Shown piece by piece: positions 43,854 to 57,166 of a stretch of DNA of 64,000 nt (positions are counted from its first letter, which is position 1; each line of letters begins with the position of its first letter). Source of the stretch: Rhodospirillaceae bacterium. GTDB taxonomy: Bacteria; Pseudomonadota; Alphaproteobacteria; UBA6615. The stretch spans positions 1 through 64,000 of the forward strand of contig JABJEK010000009.1 in assembly GCA_018702955.1 (NCBI GenBank). Reading direction: 5' to 3'. Under the pieces are notes generated by a model. It saw only the letters and a program-made list of their open reading frames with translations, searched no databases and was not told the origin of the DNA. A program made the position numbers and the translations under genes.

Positions 43854-44362
43854 CATCGGACCAACAAACGGACCCAACCGAACCGAAAATGGCGCGCCTG
43901 CTCGCCACCTGGTTCGGCGCGGGTGACCTGCCGGGTGCGCCCGGCACCTGGGGATCTCTCGCCGCACTCCCGTTTGCGGTCATTGCGGTCATGATCGGCG
44001 GGCAATTCCTGCTGATGGCGTTGATCCTGATCGGGTTTGTCGTGGGTGTGTGGGCCAGCGGACGGCTGGCGTCACACCATCGCCTGAAGGACCCCCAGCG
44101 CGTGGTCATCGACGAGGTGGTTGGCCAGTGGCTGGCGATCCTGCCCATCGCCTTCGACTGGCGCTTCTATGTGGTGGCGTTCGTTCTGTTCCGCTTCGCC
44201 GATATCACCAAGCCATGGCCGCTGAAGGACCTCGAAAAGCTGCATGGCGGGGTCGGCATCATGGCCGACGATATCGGCGCGGGCGTCTATGCCGGTGCGC
44301 TGACATGGCTCATCGCGGTCTGGCTTGGAACGGCCGGCACCCTTCCTACCCTGTTTGGATAA
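43850..44362 (+). CDS. pgpA: Phosphatidylglycerophosphatase A
   Basis: 170 residues of the PgpA membrane phosphatase family. [24 protein letters not shown] opens the protein (GxxPxAPGTxGS), followed by [59 protein letters not shown]. The Asp and Glu residues in DE and DD are the likely Mg ligands. It dephosphorylates phosphatidylglycerol phosphate at the inner membrane. It overlaps ispDF by four bases (ATGA) and is followed by a CinA-type gene, so the three form an operon. Confidence 0.94.
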   Translation: MTSDQQTDPTEPKMARLLATWFGAGDLPGAPGTWGSLAALPFAVIAVMIGGQFLLMALILIGFVVGVWASGRLASHHRLKDPQRVVIDEVVGQWLAILPIAFDWRFYVVAFVLFRFADITKPWPLKDLEKLHGGVGIMADDIGAGVYAGALTWLIAVWLGTAGTLPTLFG

Positions 44363-44366
44363 TCCG

Positions 44367-44864
44367 ATGTTCGATGCCCAACTCCTCCATGACGCCGCCG
44401 AACTACTGGAACTGTGCCGGCGGGCCGACATGAAGATTGCCACGGCAGAATCCTGTACCGGCGGCCTGATCGCCGGTTGTCTGACAGAAATTGCCGGGTC
44501 ATCCGATGTGGTCGAGCGCGGCTTCGTGACCTACTCGAACGAGGCCAAGATGGAGATGCTCGGCGTGCCCAAGATGCTGATCACGCTGCATGGCGCCGTC
44601 AGCGAACAGGTCGCGCGCGCCATGGCCGAGGGTGCACTCTCCAAATCCCTGGCAGATATCACGATTTCCGTCACCGGCGTCGCAGGCCCCGGCGGCGGCA
44701 CCAGGGACAAGCCCGTCGGCCTTGTGCATTTCGCCTGTGCCGGGCGCGGTCGTCCCACGATTGCCCATCATGAAGTCTTTCCCGGGGACCGCGCCGACGT
44801 GCGTGATTCGACCGTCCAGACGGCCTTCACAATCCTGCGTCGCACCGTGCAGGGGAAAACCTGA
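44367..44864 (+). CDS. CinA family protein (nicotinamide-nucleotide amidohydrolase domain)
   Basis: About 165 residues corresponding to the C-terminal CinA domain alone. KIATAESCTGGLIAGCLTEIAGSSDVVERGFVTYSNEAKMEMLGV and ISVTGVAGPGGGTRDKPVGLVHFACAG are the hallmark segments with the catalytic Ser and Thr region. Stand-alone forms (YgaD/PncC) deamidate nicotinamide mononucleotide to nicotinate mononucleotide in NAD recycling. The ATG at 44367 lies just after pgpA; the ORF-track start at 44325 would overlap it and is unlikely. Confidence 0.93.
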   Translation: MFDAQLLHDAAELLELCRRADMKIATAESCTGGLIAGCLTEIAGSSDVVERGFVTYSNEAKMEMLGVPKMLITLHGAVSEQVARAMAEGALSKSLADITISVTGVAGPGGGTRDKPVGLVHFACAGRGRPTIAHHEVFPGDRADVRDSTVQTAFTILRRTVQGKT

Positions 44865-44889
44865 ACCCGCCAAAGCAGCAGGAGCGATC

Positions 44890-45336
44890 ATGTCCGACAG
44901 CGATACAAACAAGGCCGCATTCGACAGCCGGGATTTCTCGGCCATCTTCGATCACGCCTCGATCGGGGTGCGCGACATCAAGCGCGCCATGGCCTTCTAC
45001 GAACCAACGCTCGCCACGCTCGGTCTGGAAATCGTCATGGATAAGGGATTCGCCGTCGCCTTTGGCAACGGCAGCGGCCGACAATGGCTGTGGATCAGCG
45101 AGCCCATCGATAAGAAAGCAGTTGTGATCGCCAACAACGGCGCGCATTTCGCACTGATCGCGGACTCCCGATCAACCGTACGCGCCTTTCACGCGGCGGC
45201 GATGGCGAATGGCGGACGCGAAGACGGCGCGCCGGGGCTTCGGCCCGAATACATCCCGACCTATTACGGCACGTTCGTGCTGGATCCGGACGGCAACAAG
45301 GTCGAGGCGGTCTGCCGCCGGCCGGAAGACGACTAG
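44890..45336 (+). CDS. VOC family protein (glyoxalase/bleomycin resistance fold)
   Basis: 148 residues. FDHASIGVRDIKRAMAFYEPTLATLGLEIVMDKG and GTFVLDPDGNKVEAVCRRPEDD form the two halves of a VOC domain. HASIGV and the C-terminal DPDGNKVEAV contribute the usual metal-ligand positions. Substrate not evident; members include glyoxalases, dioxygenases and resistance proteins. The ATG has AGGAGCGATC directly upstream, so the ORF-track start at 44590 inside cinA is rejected. Its stop codon interlocks with that of the convergent ratA gene in a single CTAG. Confidence 0.86.
   Translation: MSDSDTNKAAFDSRDFSAIFDHASIGVRDIKRAMAFYEPTLATLGLEIVMDKGFAVAFGNGSGRQWLWISEPIDKKAVVIANNGAHFALIADSRSTVRAFHAAAMANGGREDGAPGLRPEYIPTYYGTFVLDPDGNKVEAVCRRPEDD
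45333..45336. other. Interlocked stop codons (CTAG) of VOC gene and ratA
   Basis: The same four-base arrangement as at 28327: plus-strand TAG of the VOC gene and minus-strand TAG of ratA share CTAG. Any terminator must lie inside the opposing gene. Confidence 0.9.
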
Positions 45337-45812
45337 GGGTTTGCCGGCCCCACGGGTACATAGAGTTCGGCCGCGCGTTTCTCGAACGCACCCACCATCC
45401 GGCTGATCGCCTCGTGGAATAGCACGCCGATCATCCGCTCGAGAATGCGGCTGCGGAATTCGAATTCCACATAGAAATCGATCTCGCAGGCCCCGTCCTC
45501 GCGCGGCACGAAAATCCAGTGGTTGCGCAGGAACTTGAGCGGTCCGTCGACATATTCCACGTCGATCCGGGCATCTTGTGTGTCGAGGCGGGGTGTCAAC
45601 GTGACTTTCGAGGTAAACCGTTCGCGGATCAACTTGAAGCCGACCACCAGGTCGGACCAGATGATCGAATGGTCCGCGGCGTCTTCGCGCTTCCGGTTTC
45701 GCGCGGCGATACACCAGGGCAGGAATTCGGGATAGCTCTCGATATCGCCGACCAGCGTGTAGAGCTGGTCGGGGGTGTAGGGAAGAACTCGATTTTCCTT
45801 ATGAGACGGCAC
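45333..45812 (-). CDS. ratA: RatA/COQ10-type SRPBCC protein
   Basis: 159 residues. ENRVLPYTPDQLYTLVGDIESYPEFLPWCIAARN is the typical START-like opening of the COQ10/RatA family, followed by FTSKVTLTPRLDTQDARIDVEYVDGPLKFLRNHWIFV and CEIDFYVEFEFRSRILERMIGVLFHEAISRMVGAFEKRA. In mitochondria and many bacteria this family binds ubiquinone or assists its function; in E. coli RatA was described as a ribosome-association toxin. Position directly after lipA is common in alphaproteobacteria and favours the respiratory role. The start is a GTG. Confidence 0.9.
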   Translation of the reverse strand: MPSHKENRVLPYTPDQLYTLVGDIESYPEFLPWCIAARNRKREDAADHSIIWSDLVVGFKLIRERFTSKVTLTPRLDTQDARIDVEYVDGPLKFLRNHWIFVPREDGACEIDFYVEFEFRSRILERMIGVLFHEAISRMVGAFEKRAAELYVPVGPANP

Positions 45813-45832
45813 GCTGAATGTGGTCTTGCCTG

Positions 45833-46801
45833 TTAGCCCGCCGCGGCGAGCTTCGCCTCGCGGGCATCGCGCAACTTCGCGAAATCATCACCCGCATGAT
45901 AGCTCGACCGGGTCAGCGGCGTGGCGGAAACCAGGAGAAAGCCCTTGCCACGCGCCATCTTGGCGTAGCCCTCGAACTCGTCGGGCGTGACGAACTTATC
46001 AATACGCGCATGCTTCGGGGTCGGCTGCAGATACTGACCGATGGTCAGAAAGTCGACATTCGCGGCACGCAGATCGTCCATCACCTGCCCCACTTCCTCG
46101 CGGGTCTCGCCGAGACCGACCATCAGGCCCGACTTGGTGAAGATGCTCGGCACCTTGTCCTTGATCCGGTGCAGCAGGTCGAGGCTGGTGAAGTAGCGCG
46201 AGCCGGGCCGGATCGTCGGGTAGAGCCGCGGCACGGTTTCCAGATTGTGGTTGAACACATCCGGCGGGTCCTGGGCCAACACATCGATCGCGCCCGGTTT
46301 GTCCTTGAAGTCAGGCGTCAGGATCTCGATGGTCGTGCCCGGCGCCGAGGCGCGCAACGCGCGCACGACCTGGCCGAAATGATCCGCACCACCGTCTTCC
46401 AGGTCATCGCGATCAACGGATGTCAGCACAACATGTTCGAGCGCCATGCCACCCACGGCCACCGCGACATTCGCGGGCTCACTCGGATCGAGGGGCTTGG
46501 GCACGCCGGTCGCCACGTTGCAGAACGCACAGGCCCGGGTGCAGGTGTCGCCCATGATCATGATGGTGGCGTGCTTCTTGGCCCAGCATTCGCCGATATT
46601 CGGGCAGGCCGCCTCCTCGCAAACCGTCGCCAGGTTGAGATCGCGCATCATCTTGCGGGTCTCGTGATAGGCCTTGCTGGTCGGCGCCTTCACACGAATC
46701 CATTCCGGCTTGCGCTGGATCGGGTTGTCGGGCCGGTTGCGCTTCTCGGGATGCCGGAGTGCTGCGTCGGTGCGCTTGTCGCGAACGGGGGTCGAAGTCA
46801 T
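45833..46801 (-). CDS. lipA: Lipoyl synthase
   Basis: 322 residues. Two iron-sulfur motifs are clear: the auxiliary cluster [12 protein letters not shown] near residue 60 and the radical SAM motif [10 protein letters not shown] near 88. RVGEAVM-type features are followed by [50 protein letters not shown] and RSSYHAGD near the end, which contains the C-terminal Ser ligand region. It inserts two sulfurs into protein-bound octanoyl groups to make lipoate on PDH E2 and here also the E1 beta lipoyl domain. It is 3 bp from lpd. Confidence 0.97.
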   Translation of the reverse strand: MTSTPVRDKRTDAALRHPEKRNRPDNPIQRKPEWIRVKAPTSKAYHETRKMMRDLNLATVCEEAACPNIGECWAKKHATIMIMGDTCTRACAFCNVATGVPKPLDPSEPANVAVAVGGMALEHVVLTSVDRDDLEDGGADHFGQVVRALRASAPGTTIEILTPDFKDKPGAIDVLAQDPPDVFNHNLETVPRLYPTIRPGSRYFTSLDLLHRIKDKVPSIFTKSGLMVGLGETREEVGQVMDDLRAANVDFLTIGQYLQPTPKHARIDKFVTPDEFEGYAKMARGKGFLLVSATPLTRSSYHAGDDFAKLRDAREAKLAAAG

Positions 46802-46804
46802 AGG

Positions 46805-48217
46805 TTAGAAATGGATCGTGCGCCCGTAAGCGTCAAGCACGGACTCGTGCATCATTTCGCTCAGGGTGGGATGCGGGAAGACGGATTCGATCAGTTCGTG
46901 CTCGGTCGTCTCCATCGTTTTGGCGATGCCATAGCCCTGGATCAGCTCGGTCACCTCGGCCCCGATCATGTGGGCGCCCAGAAACTCACCCGTGCCGGCG
47001 TCGAAGATCGTCTTGATCAGGCCCTCGGGCTCGCCCAGCGCGATCGCCTTGCCGTTGCCCTGGAACGGGAAGCGCCCGACCTTGATCTTGCGGCCGGCCG
47101 CCTTCGCCGCGGCCTCGGTCATGCCGATGGATGCGACCTGAGGGCTGCAATAGGTGCAGCCGGGAATTCGGCTGGTGTCGAGGGGGTGAATGCCCTTCTC
47201 ACCGGCCATGCGTTCAACCGCGATGATCCCTTCATGGGACGCCTTATGGGCAAGCCATGGCGGGCCCGCCACGTCGCCGATGGCCCAGATGCCCGGCTCG
47301 GCTGTCTGGCCCCATTCGTCGATGACGATGTGAGACTTCTCGACCACCACCTTGGTGTCCTCGAGGCCGATATCCTCGACATTGCCGACGATACCCACCG
47401 CCATGATGACGCGCTCGGTCTCGATATTCTGGAACTTGCCGTCTTTCTCGACCGTGGCAGTAACCTTGTCCGGCTGCTTGTAGAGCGACTTCACCGTCGC
47501 CCCGGTAATCAGCTTCATGCCCTGCTTCTCGAAGGCCTTCGCCGCGAGATCGGAGATTTCCTCATCCTCGACGGGCAGAATCCGGTCGAGAACCTCGACC
47601 ACGGTCACTTCTGCACCAAGGGTCCGATAGAACGAGGCGAACTCGATACCGATCGCGCCGGAGCCGACGACCAGCAGCGATTTCGGGAATGTCTCGGGCA
47701 CCATCGCCTCGCGATAGCTCCAGATCTGCTCGCCATCGACCTCCATGCCGGGGATGTTCCGCGCGCGTGCGCCGGTGGCCAGCAAAACGTTCTTGGCCGT
47801 GACGTCAGCGACTTTCTTGCCGTCCTTCTCCACGACGACCTTGCGCGCGCCGGCCTTGCCGCCCGCGAGCTTGCCCCAGCCGTCGATCACCTCGACCTTG
47901 TTCTTCTTCAACAGGAAGCCGACACCCTGGTTGAGCTGGTTCGCGACACCGCGCGAGCGTTCCACGACCTTCTTGAGATCGAACGACACATTGTCGGCCT
48001 TCAGCCCGTAGGCCTCGGCGTTCTGCATGTAGTGATATATTTCCGAGGTACGGAGAAGCGCCTTGGTCGGAATGCAGCCCCAGTTGAGGCAGATGCCACC
48101 CAAATGATTGGCCTCGATTACCGCCGCCTTCATACCCAGCTGCGCAGCACGGATCGCCGCGACATAGCCCCCGGGCCCGCCACCGACTACCACCAGATCG
48201 AATTTCTTGTCCGCCAT
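46805..48217 (-). CDS. lpdA: Dihydrolipoyl dehydrogenase (PDH E3)
   Basis: 470 residues of the flavoprotein disulfide reductase family. VVVGGGPGGYVAAIRAAQLG is the FAD-binding motif, GGICLNWGCIPTKALL carries the redox disulfide, LLVVGSGAIGIEFASFYRTLGAEVTVVE the NAD-binding motif, and AIGDVAGPPWLAHKASHEG the second FAD contact. HPTLSEMMHE near the end provides the active-site His-Glu pair. It reoxidises dihydrolipoamide of the PDH complex. It lies directly between pdhC and lipA and is probably co-transcribed with both. Confidence 0.97.
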   Translation of the reverse strand: MADKKFDLVVVGGGPGGYVAAIRAAQLGMKAAVIEANHLGGICLNWGCIPTKALLRTSEIYHYMQNAEAYGLKADNVSFDLKKVVERSRGVANQLNQGVGFLLKKNKVEVIDGWGKLAGGKAGARKVVVEKDGKKVADVTAKNVLLATGARARNIPGMEVDGEQIWSYREAMVPETFPKSLLVVGSGAIGIEFASFYRTLGAEVTVVEVLDRILPVEDEEISDLAAKAFEKQGMKLITGATVKSLYKQPDKVTATVEKDGKFQNIETERVIMAVGIVGNVEDIGLEDTKVVVEKSHIVIDEWGQTAEPGIWAIGDVAGPPWLAHKASHEGIIAVERMAGEKGIHPLDTSRIPGCTYCSPQVASIGMTEAAAKAAGRKIKVGRFPFQGNGKAIALGEPEGLIKTIFDAGTGEFLGAHMIGAEVTELIQGYGIAKTMETTEHELIESVFPHPTLSEMMHESVLDAYGRTIHF

Positions 48218-48269
48218 TGGTTCAACCTCGAAAAATTCTGTTCACGCGAAAGCGTCGCGAGAAAAAGGA

Positions 48270-49538
48270 CTACAGGAGGAGCCCGAGCGGCTCTTCGATG
48301 AGGCTCTTGAGCGCCGCCAGATACTCGGCACCGATGGCCCCATCGAGCGCGCGATGATCTACCGACAGGGTCAGCGACATGACCGTGGCGACGGCCAGTT
48401 CGCCGTCATGCACCACCGGGCGCTGTTCGCCCGCGCCGACCGCCAGGATGGCGCCCTGGGGCTGATTGATGACCGCATCGAACTGCTTCAGCCCGTACAT
48501 GCCGAGATTCGAGATGGAGAAGGTGCCACCCTGAAACTCTTCCGGCGCCAGCTTGTTGTCACGGGCGCGCGCAGCAAGATCGGCCATTTCCGACGAGATC
48601 GCCTTCAGGCCCTTGCCCTCGGCCCCTCTTACGATCGGCGTGATCAGTCCGTCGTCGATCGCCACGGCAACCGAAATATCCGCGCGCTTGTAGAGACGCA
48701 CGCCCTCGTTGGACCAGCCCGCATTCGCACGCGGCACTTCGATCAGCGCCGCGGCAGCAGCCTTGATGATCATGTCGTTGACCGAGATTTTGAACTCACC
48801 GTCCTTGGCGCGAGCATTCAAATTCTTGCGCGCTTCCAGCAACCGGTCGATCTCGCAATCCACCGTCAGATAGAAATGCGGCGCCTGTTGCTTGGATGCG
48901 GTCATCCGCTCGGCGATCACCTTGCGCATGTTCGACAGCGGCAACACTTCGTAGGGGGCGTCGCCTTCGACGGAAACAATTGCCGCCGACGCGACAGCTG
49001 AAGCCGCAGGCGCACCCGAGAAGTTTTCGATATCCACTTTGACGATCCGGCCGTTCGGGCCGGTGCCGGTCACCTGTCCCAGATCGATCCCCTGCTGAAC
49101 CGCGAGCCTGCGCGCCAGCGGACTGGCGATCACCCGATCACCCGATGCGGCGACCGGTGCGGCGGGGGTGGCGGCTGGCGCTGGTGTGGCGGCTGGCGCG
49201 GCGGCTGGTTCCGTTGCTTGCGGCGCGGGTGCCTCTGCAGCCGGTGCGGGTGCTGCCCCACCCGTGTCGAAGCCATCAAGGGCTGAATCGTCCTCCCCGT
49301 CTTCCAGAAGGATCGCGATCGGCGTGTTGACGGCAACTTCCTCGGCACCTTCGGCGATCAGGATTTTCGCGAGAACCCCCTCATCGACGGCCTCGACCTC
49401 CATGGTCGCCTTATCGGTTTCGATTTCCGCAATGACATCGCCCGGGGCGACGGCATCCCCTTCGGCCTTGAGCCAGCGCGCGAGGTTGCCTTCGGTCATC
49501 GTCGGCGACAAGGCGGGCATAAGAATGGATATAGGCAT
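48270..49538 (-). CDS. pdhC: PDH dihydrolipoamide acetyltransferase (E2)
   Basis: 422 residues. Lipoyl domain at 1-82 with the modified Lys in [11 protein letters not shown], then an Ala/Pro-rich linker (about 85-135), a peripheral-subunit-binding domain ([38 protein letters not shown], about 136-175), and the catalytic domain from about 195 to the end with NAGWSNEG and the catalytic motif [18 protein letters not shown]. It forms the core of the complex and transfers acetyl to CoA. It is separated from pdhB by a 165-bp gap, unusually long inside this operon, containing a GC-rich inverted repeat with one bulge near 49563-49581. Confidence 0.97.
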   Translation of the reverse strand: MPISILMPALSPTMTEGNLARWLKAEGDAVAPGDVIAEIETDKATMEVEAVDEGVLAKILIAEGAEEVAVNTPIAILLEDGEDDSALDGFDTGGAAPAPAAEAPAPQATEPAAAPAATPAPAATPAAPVAASGDRVIASPLARRLAVQQGIDLGQVTGTGPNGRIVKVDIENFSGAPAASAVASAAIVSVEGDAPYEVLPLSNMRKVIAERMTASKQQAPHFYLTVDCEIDRLLEARKNLNARAKDGEFKISVNDMIIKAAAAALIEVPRANAGWSNEGVRLYKRADISVAVAIDDGLITPIVRGAEGKGLKAISSEMADLAARARDNKLAPEEFQGGTFSISNLGMYGLKQFDAVINQPQGAILAVGAGEQRPVVHDGELAVATVMSLTLSVDHRALDGAIGAEYLAALKSLIEEPLGLLL

Positions 49539-49703
49539 CAGTGCTTCCCCTGGATTCGATCAGCCGGGATCATATCCCCGGTTCTGCTTCCGCGTGTTGC
49601 GAGTTGAATAGGCCTCAAGCCCATCCACGCAACATTCTGCTTCAATAGTCTCGGCTTTTGGCCGCATGTGCCAAGAGCCGGATATACCGCGACGCACAAT
49701 GCG

Positions 49704-51071
49704 TCAGTCCTTGTAACAAACGCGTTTGGCCGCCGCGACGATCTTCTCCGTCTGCGGCAGCGCCAGCTTCTCGAGGTTGGCCGCATACGGCATCGGCACA
49801 TCCTCACCCGTCACACGGACGACCGGAGAATCGAGATAATCGAATGCGTCTTCCATCATCCGCATGCCGATTTCCGAACCGATCCCGGCGAACGGCCAGC
49901 CTTCCTCGACGGAGACGATACGGTTCGTGCGTTTGACGGACTCAACGACAGTCTCGGTGTCGAGCGGCCGGATCGAGCGCAAATCGATGACCTCCGCCTC
50001 GATCCCCTCTGCCGCCAGCATTTCTGCGGCCTCAAGAGCCTTGCCGACCATCAGCGAGAAAGCGGTGATGGTCACATCCCCACCGGCGCGGACAATTTTG
50101 GCGCGGCCGATCGGCACCGTGTAGTCATCGTCGTCCGGCACGTCGAACGTAGTGCCGTAAAGCATTTCGTTCTCAAGGATCAGGACCGGGTTGGGATCAC
50201 GGATCGCCGACTTGAGCAGCCCCTTGGCATCCGCCGCTGAATACGGCGCGACGACCTTGAGGCCCGGCACATGGCCGTACCAGCTTGCATAGCATTGGGA
50301 ATGCTGCGCGCCGACGCGAGACGCCGCACCATTCGGGCCGCGGAACACGATGGGCACATCCATCTGGCCGCCGGACATGTAGAGGGTCTTCGCCGCGGAA
50401 TTGACGATCTGGTCAATCGCCTGCATCGCGAAGTTGAAGGTCATGAACTCCACAATCGGGCGCAGGCCGTGATAGGCGGCACCGACGCCCATGCCCGCGA
50501 AACCCTGTTCGGTGATCGGCGTGTCGATCACCCGGCCATCGCCGAATTCCTCAAGCAGGCCCTGGCTGACCTTGTAGGCCCCCTGATACTGCGCGACTTC
50601 CTCGCCCATCAGGAACACCTTGTCGTCGCGGCGCATTTCCTCTGCCATACCGTCGCGAAGTGCCTCACGCACGGTCACTTCGACGGTCGGGCCGTCGTAA
50701 TCGGCTTCGGCCGCAGGCGTTGCCGCAACAGGTGCCGACGGTGCTTCGTCTGCAATCGCCGCTACAATTTCAGCAGCCGGCGCGCTTTCGGCAGCCGGCG
50801 CCGCATCGCCGATGTCGGCTGCGCTCTCGCCATCTTGCAAGATCACCGCGATCGGCGTGTTTATCGCCACATCCTCGGTGCCCTCGGCGACGAGGATCTT
50901 GCCCAGCGTGCCCTCGTCGACCGCTTCGACCTCCATGGTCGCCTTGTCGGTCTCGATCTCGGCGATCACATCACCGGGTGAAATACTGTCACCTTCGGAC
51001 TTGAGCCAGCGTGCGAGGTTGCCCTCGGTCATGGTCGGCGAAAGCGCCGGCATTAATACCTGGATCGGCAT
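49704..51071 (-). CDS. pdhB: Pyruvate dehydrogenase E1 subunit beta with N-terminal lipoyl domain
   Basis: 455 residues. The first 82 are a lipoyl domain ([20 protein letters not shown], lipoylation Lys in [11 protein letters not shown]), differing from the E2 lipoyl domain at 15 of 82 positions by my count. An acidic-Ala linker follows. The E1 beta body starts near 130 ([41 protein letters not shown]) and ends in the transketolase C domain ([56 protein letters not shown]). With E1 alpha it decarboxylates pyruvate using ThDP. It starts 30 bp after pdhA. Confidence 0.97.
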   Translation of the reverse strand: MPIQVLMPALSPTMTEGNLARWLKSEGDSISPGDVIAEIETDKATMEVEAVDEGTLGKILVAEGTEDVAINTPIAVILQDGESAADIGDAAPAAESAPAAEIVAAIADEAPSAPVAATPAAEADYDGPTVEVTVREALRDGMAEEMRRDDKVFLMGEEVAQYQGAYKVSQGLLEEFGDGRVIDTPITEQGFAGMGVGAAYHGLRPIVEFMTFNFAMQAIDQIVNSAAKTLYMSGGQMDVPIVFRGPNGAASRVGAQHSQCYASWYGHVPGLKVVAPYSAADAKGLLKSAIRDPNPVLILENEMLYGTTFDVPDDDDYTVPIGRAKIVRAGGDVTITAFSLMVGKALEAAEMLAAEGIEAEVIDLRSIRPLDTETVVESVKRTNRIVSVEEGWPFAGIGSEIGMRMMEDAFDYLDSPVVRVTGEDVPMPYAANLEKLALPQTEKIVAAAKRVCYKD

Positions 51072-51101
51072 ATCAGTTGTCCTCCCTGCCCCGCGCCTGG
51101 G

Positions 51102-52175
51102 TCAGGCTTCAATCAGAATGTCGGTGTAGAGCTCGGACGGATCGGGCTCCGGGCTTTCCTGAGCAAAGTCCGCCGCCGCGTTAACCCGTTCACGGACATC
51201 GCGGTCGATGGCCTTGAGCGAGTCTTCATCCGCGACCTTGAGTTCGATCAGCACAGCCTTGAGGGTCTCGATGGGGTCCTTCTCAGTCCGCATCTTCTGG
51301 ACCTCTTCCTTGGTCCGATACTTGGCCGGATCCGACATGGAGTGCCCACGATAACGGTAGGTCTGCATCTCCAGAATGAACGGCCCCTTGCCGGACCGCA
51401 CATGGTCAACGGCCTTTTTGCCACCTTCGAACACTTTTACGACGTCCATCCCGTCGACCTGGGCGCCCGGGATGCCATACGCCGAACCACGGTTAAACAG
51501 GTCAGGTTCTGCCGAGGCACGCGCGACCGACGTCCCCATGGCGTAGCGGTTGTTCTCGATAATGTAGATAACGGGAAGGTCCCAGAGAGCGGCCATGTTG
51601 AAGGATTCGTAGACTTGGCCCTGATTCAGGGCGCCATCGCCGAAATAGGTCAGGCAAATGCCGTCATCCCCCTGATATTTGTGGGAGAAGGCGATACCTG
51701 TGCCAAGCGGGACATTGGCGCCGACGATACCGTGGCCGCCGTAGAAGTTCTTCTCCTTCGAAAACATGTGCATCGAGCCACCCTTGCCGCGCGAATACCC
51801 GCCTTCGCGACCCGTGAGCTCTGCCATCACACCGTTGGGGTCCATGCCGCATGCCAGCATGTGGCCATGGTCACGGTAAGTCGTGATCACGGAGTCCTGG
51901 GGTTGCAGGGCCTCCTGCATGCCGACCACGACGGCCTCCTGCCCGATATAGAGATGGCAGAAGCCACCGATCAGGCCCATGCCGTACATCTGGCCGGCTT
52001 TCTCTTCGAACCGGCGGATGAGCAGCATCTCGCCGTAGAGTTCGAGTAACTTCTCGGCGCTGTATGATTTGTAATTCGGCTTATCGGATGCGGCTGATTT
52101 TTTTCGCGGGGTTGCCCCCTTCGATGCCGACCGTTTGCTTGTCCGTGACGATTTCGTGGCTGGCTTTCGCGCCAT
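51102..52175 (-). CDS. pdhA: Pyruvate dehydrogenase E1 subunit alpha
   Basis: About 357 residues. A Lys/Ser-rich N-terminal tail (about 1-30) precedes the ThDP-binding fold: MLLIRRFEEKAGQMYGMGLIGGFCHLYIGQEAVVVGM, GGSMHMFSKEKNFYGGHGIVGANVPLGTG and the GDG motif FGDGALNQGQVYESFNMAALWDLPVIYIIENNRYAMGTS. YRYRGHSMSDPAKYRTKEEV is the phosphorylation-loop region in the family. The ATG at 52175 has GGGAG close upstream; the ORF track uses a GTG three bases earlier. It is the first gene of the PDH operon, with a 211-bp upstream gap holding a promoter candidate. Confidence 0.96.
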   Translation of the reverse strand: MARKPATKSSRTSKRSASKGATPRKKSAASDKPNYKSYSAEKLLELYGEMLLIRRFEEKAGQMYGMGLIGGFCHLYIGQEAVVVGMQEALQPQDSVITTYRDHGHMLACGMDPNGVMAELTGREGGYSRGKGGSMHMFSKEKNFYGGHGIVGANVPLGTGIAFSHKYQGDDGICLTYFGDGALNQGQVYESFNMAALWDLPVIYIIENNRYAMGTSVARASAEPDLFNRGSAYGIPGAQVDGMDVVKVFEGGKKAVDHVRSGKGPFILEMQTYRYRGHSMSDPAKYRTKEEVQKMRTEKDPIETLKAVLIELKVADEDSLKAIDRDVRERVNAAADFAQESPEPDPSELYTDILIEA

Positions 52176-52294
52176 CACACTCCCCCCCTACAACAGTGAT
52201 CGGCGTCCCTCGCCTTCTCGACAAGTAGGTGAAACGGCTAAAGCCGACAAGTGTGGAAACGGAAAAAGACGTGTAATTTCAGGGAAAAAGCAGA

Positions 52295-52323
52295 AATTTA
52301 CCGAAATTCAGTTAATTCGGCAA
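52295..52323 (-). promoter_or_regulatory. Candidate promoter of the PDH operon
   Basis: On the minus strand TTGCCG (52323-52318) is followed after exactly 17 bp by TAAATT (52300-52295). This lies in the AT-rich part of the 211-bp gap before pdhA and would give an untranslated leader of about 110 bases. No other good hexamer pair was seen in the gap. Confidence 0.4.
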
Positions 52324-52386
52324 AAGGTTCGCGAAATATTCGAACTCGAGGATGCAATCATGTTCGCGGATATTGCGCGACCAAAG

Positions 52387-52695
52387 CTACTCTAGGATGA
52401 CGATCTCGTTGGGATGCGCAAAGTTGAGCATCACCCTGGCGCGCTCTTCGAGCATGTCGGGATCGAGATTGTCGGGGCGCAGTAGCGCCACACGGGCATC
52501 GAGTAGCGAACGCTCGGCCTGAAGAGAAGCATGCACCGTTTGCGCCTGCTCGACCTTCGCCCGTAGCTGCAGCAACGAGAGCAAACCGTGATCACCCTGG
52601 ACCATATGGTAGGAAAAATAGGCGAGCAACAACGCCCCGATGATCGGCCACAAGGCGCTTCGGGCGCGAATTCGTATCTCGTCGAGTACTGCCAT
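52387..52695 (-). CDS. Septum formation initiator family protein (FtsB/DivIC)
   Basis: 102 residues. One transmembrane helix near the N-terminus (LWPIIGALLLAYFSYHMVQG, about 15-35) is followed by a coiled-coil segment (LLSLLQLRAKVEQAQTVHASLQAERSLLDARVALLRP, about 38-75). LDPDMLEERARVMLNFAHPNEIVIL at the end matches the FtsB C-terminal pattern. It should take part in the FtsQLB divisome complex with its coiled coil in the periplasm. It lies between eno and pdhA on the same strand, a placement shared with many alphaproteobacteria. The 178-bp gap to eno holds no gene. Confidence 0.9.
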   Translation of the reverse strand: MAVLDEIRIRARSALWPIIGALLLAYFSYHMVQGDHGLLSLLQLRAKVEQAQTVHASLQAERSLLDARVALLRPDNLDPDMLEERARVMLNFAHPNEIVILE

Positions 52696-52873
52696 GTGTT
52701 CAACGAATCACAGGCCGAGTCGTACCGTCAACATCAGATTGTTGTTAATATTCAATTCTTTGCGCAGAACGAGACATCTGTTGCAAAAGTGACTCAGAGT
52801 TCTCGTTTTGGACTCATCCTTCCCGGCGATCCACTCTCACGTAACCGTCGGGAGACGGGCTAACGCAGGATCG

Positions 52874-55025
<2,152 letters not shown>

Positions 55026-55028
55026 CGC

Positions 55029-56702
<1,674 letters not shown>

Positions 56703-56749
56703 TCATCCACAGTCAGCAAGCTGTTGAGATACCGGCATTTGGCAGAGAA

Positions 56750-56773
56750 AAAGGCGGCTTGAAAGCCGCCTTT
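56750..56773 (-). terminator. Rho-independent terminator after secG
   Basis: A perfect inverted repeat of 11 bp (AAAGGCGGCTT and AAGCCGCCTTT) closes on a small loop. On the minus strand it is followed by TTTTTCTCT, the required U-rich tail, and begins 28 bases after the secG stop. On the plus strand the tail is poor. It should separate secG from pyrG transcription, at least partly. Confidence 0.85.
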
Positions 56774-56800
56774 GAAATTCGACTCGGGACGCCGCGCCAT

Positions 56801-57166
56801 CTACTCGGACGTCGGAACCGATGGAGTCGTCGGAACCGCCGGTTGGGTCGGTGCCGGGATCATCGTGCCACCATGTGCCGGCGGCGCTTCGTTGATGAGC
56901 GTCCCCGTGCTGCCGCCGTCATTGGCGAGAATCGCCAGGCCGATGCTGGTAACCATGAAGGCCAGGGCCAACACGCCGGTCGAACGGGTCAACAGGTTGG
57001 CCGTCTGGCGATTGCCCAGCAATCCGCCCATGCCGCCACTGGCACCGCCGCCGCCGCCACCGCCGCCACCAAGGCCGCCCAGGCCGCCTTCGGACTTCTG
57101 CATCAGCACAACGCCGACGAGCGCCACGCCAATCAGCATGTGAATGACCAGTATGATGGTTTCCAT
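56801..57166 (-). CDS. secG: Preprotein translocase subunit SecG
   Basis: 121 residues. METIILVIHMLIGVALVGVVLMQKSEGGLGGLGGG is the first membrane segment followed by the glycine-rich cytoplasmic loop typical of alphaproteobacterial SecG (a run of nine glycines), then LLGNRQTANLLTRSTGVLALAFMVTSIGLAILA, the second segment. A proline/threonine-rich tail ends the protein. It supports SecYE during export. The start at 57166 (METII) matches the family; the ORF-track start at 57217 adds 17 unrelated residues. A strong terminator follows the gene. Confidence 0.95.
   Translation of the reverse strand: METIILVIHMLIGVALVGVVLMQKSEGGLGGLGGGGGGGGGASGGMGGLLGNRQTANLLTRSTGVLALAFMVTSIGLAILANDGGSTGTLINEAPPAHGGTMIPAPTQPAVPTTPSVPTSE

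Noticed and set aside
45818-48301. 827-codon ORF on the plus strand
   Set aside because: It lies fully antisense to lipA and lpdA, whose motifs and ribosome-binding sites are clear. High-GC codon bias opens long antisense frames; the translation shows no recognisable domain.
52135-52395. 86-codon ORF across the pdhA upstream gap
   Set aside because: It overlaps the divergent start of pdhA and the end of ftsB-like gene, has no ribosome-binding site and no conserved pattern; the gap is better read as regulatory.
57030-57070. Glycine-codon run (GCC-rich repeat) in secG
   Set aside because: It encodes the normal glycine-rich loop of SecG and is not a separate repeat element.
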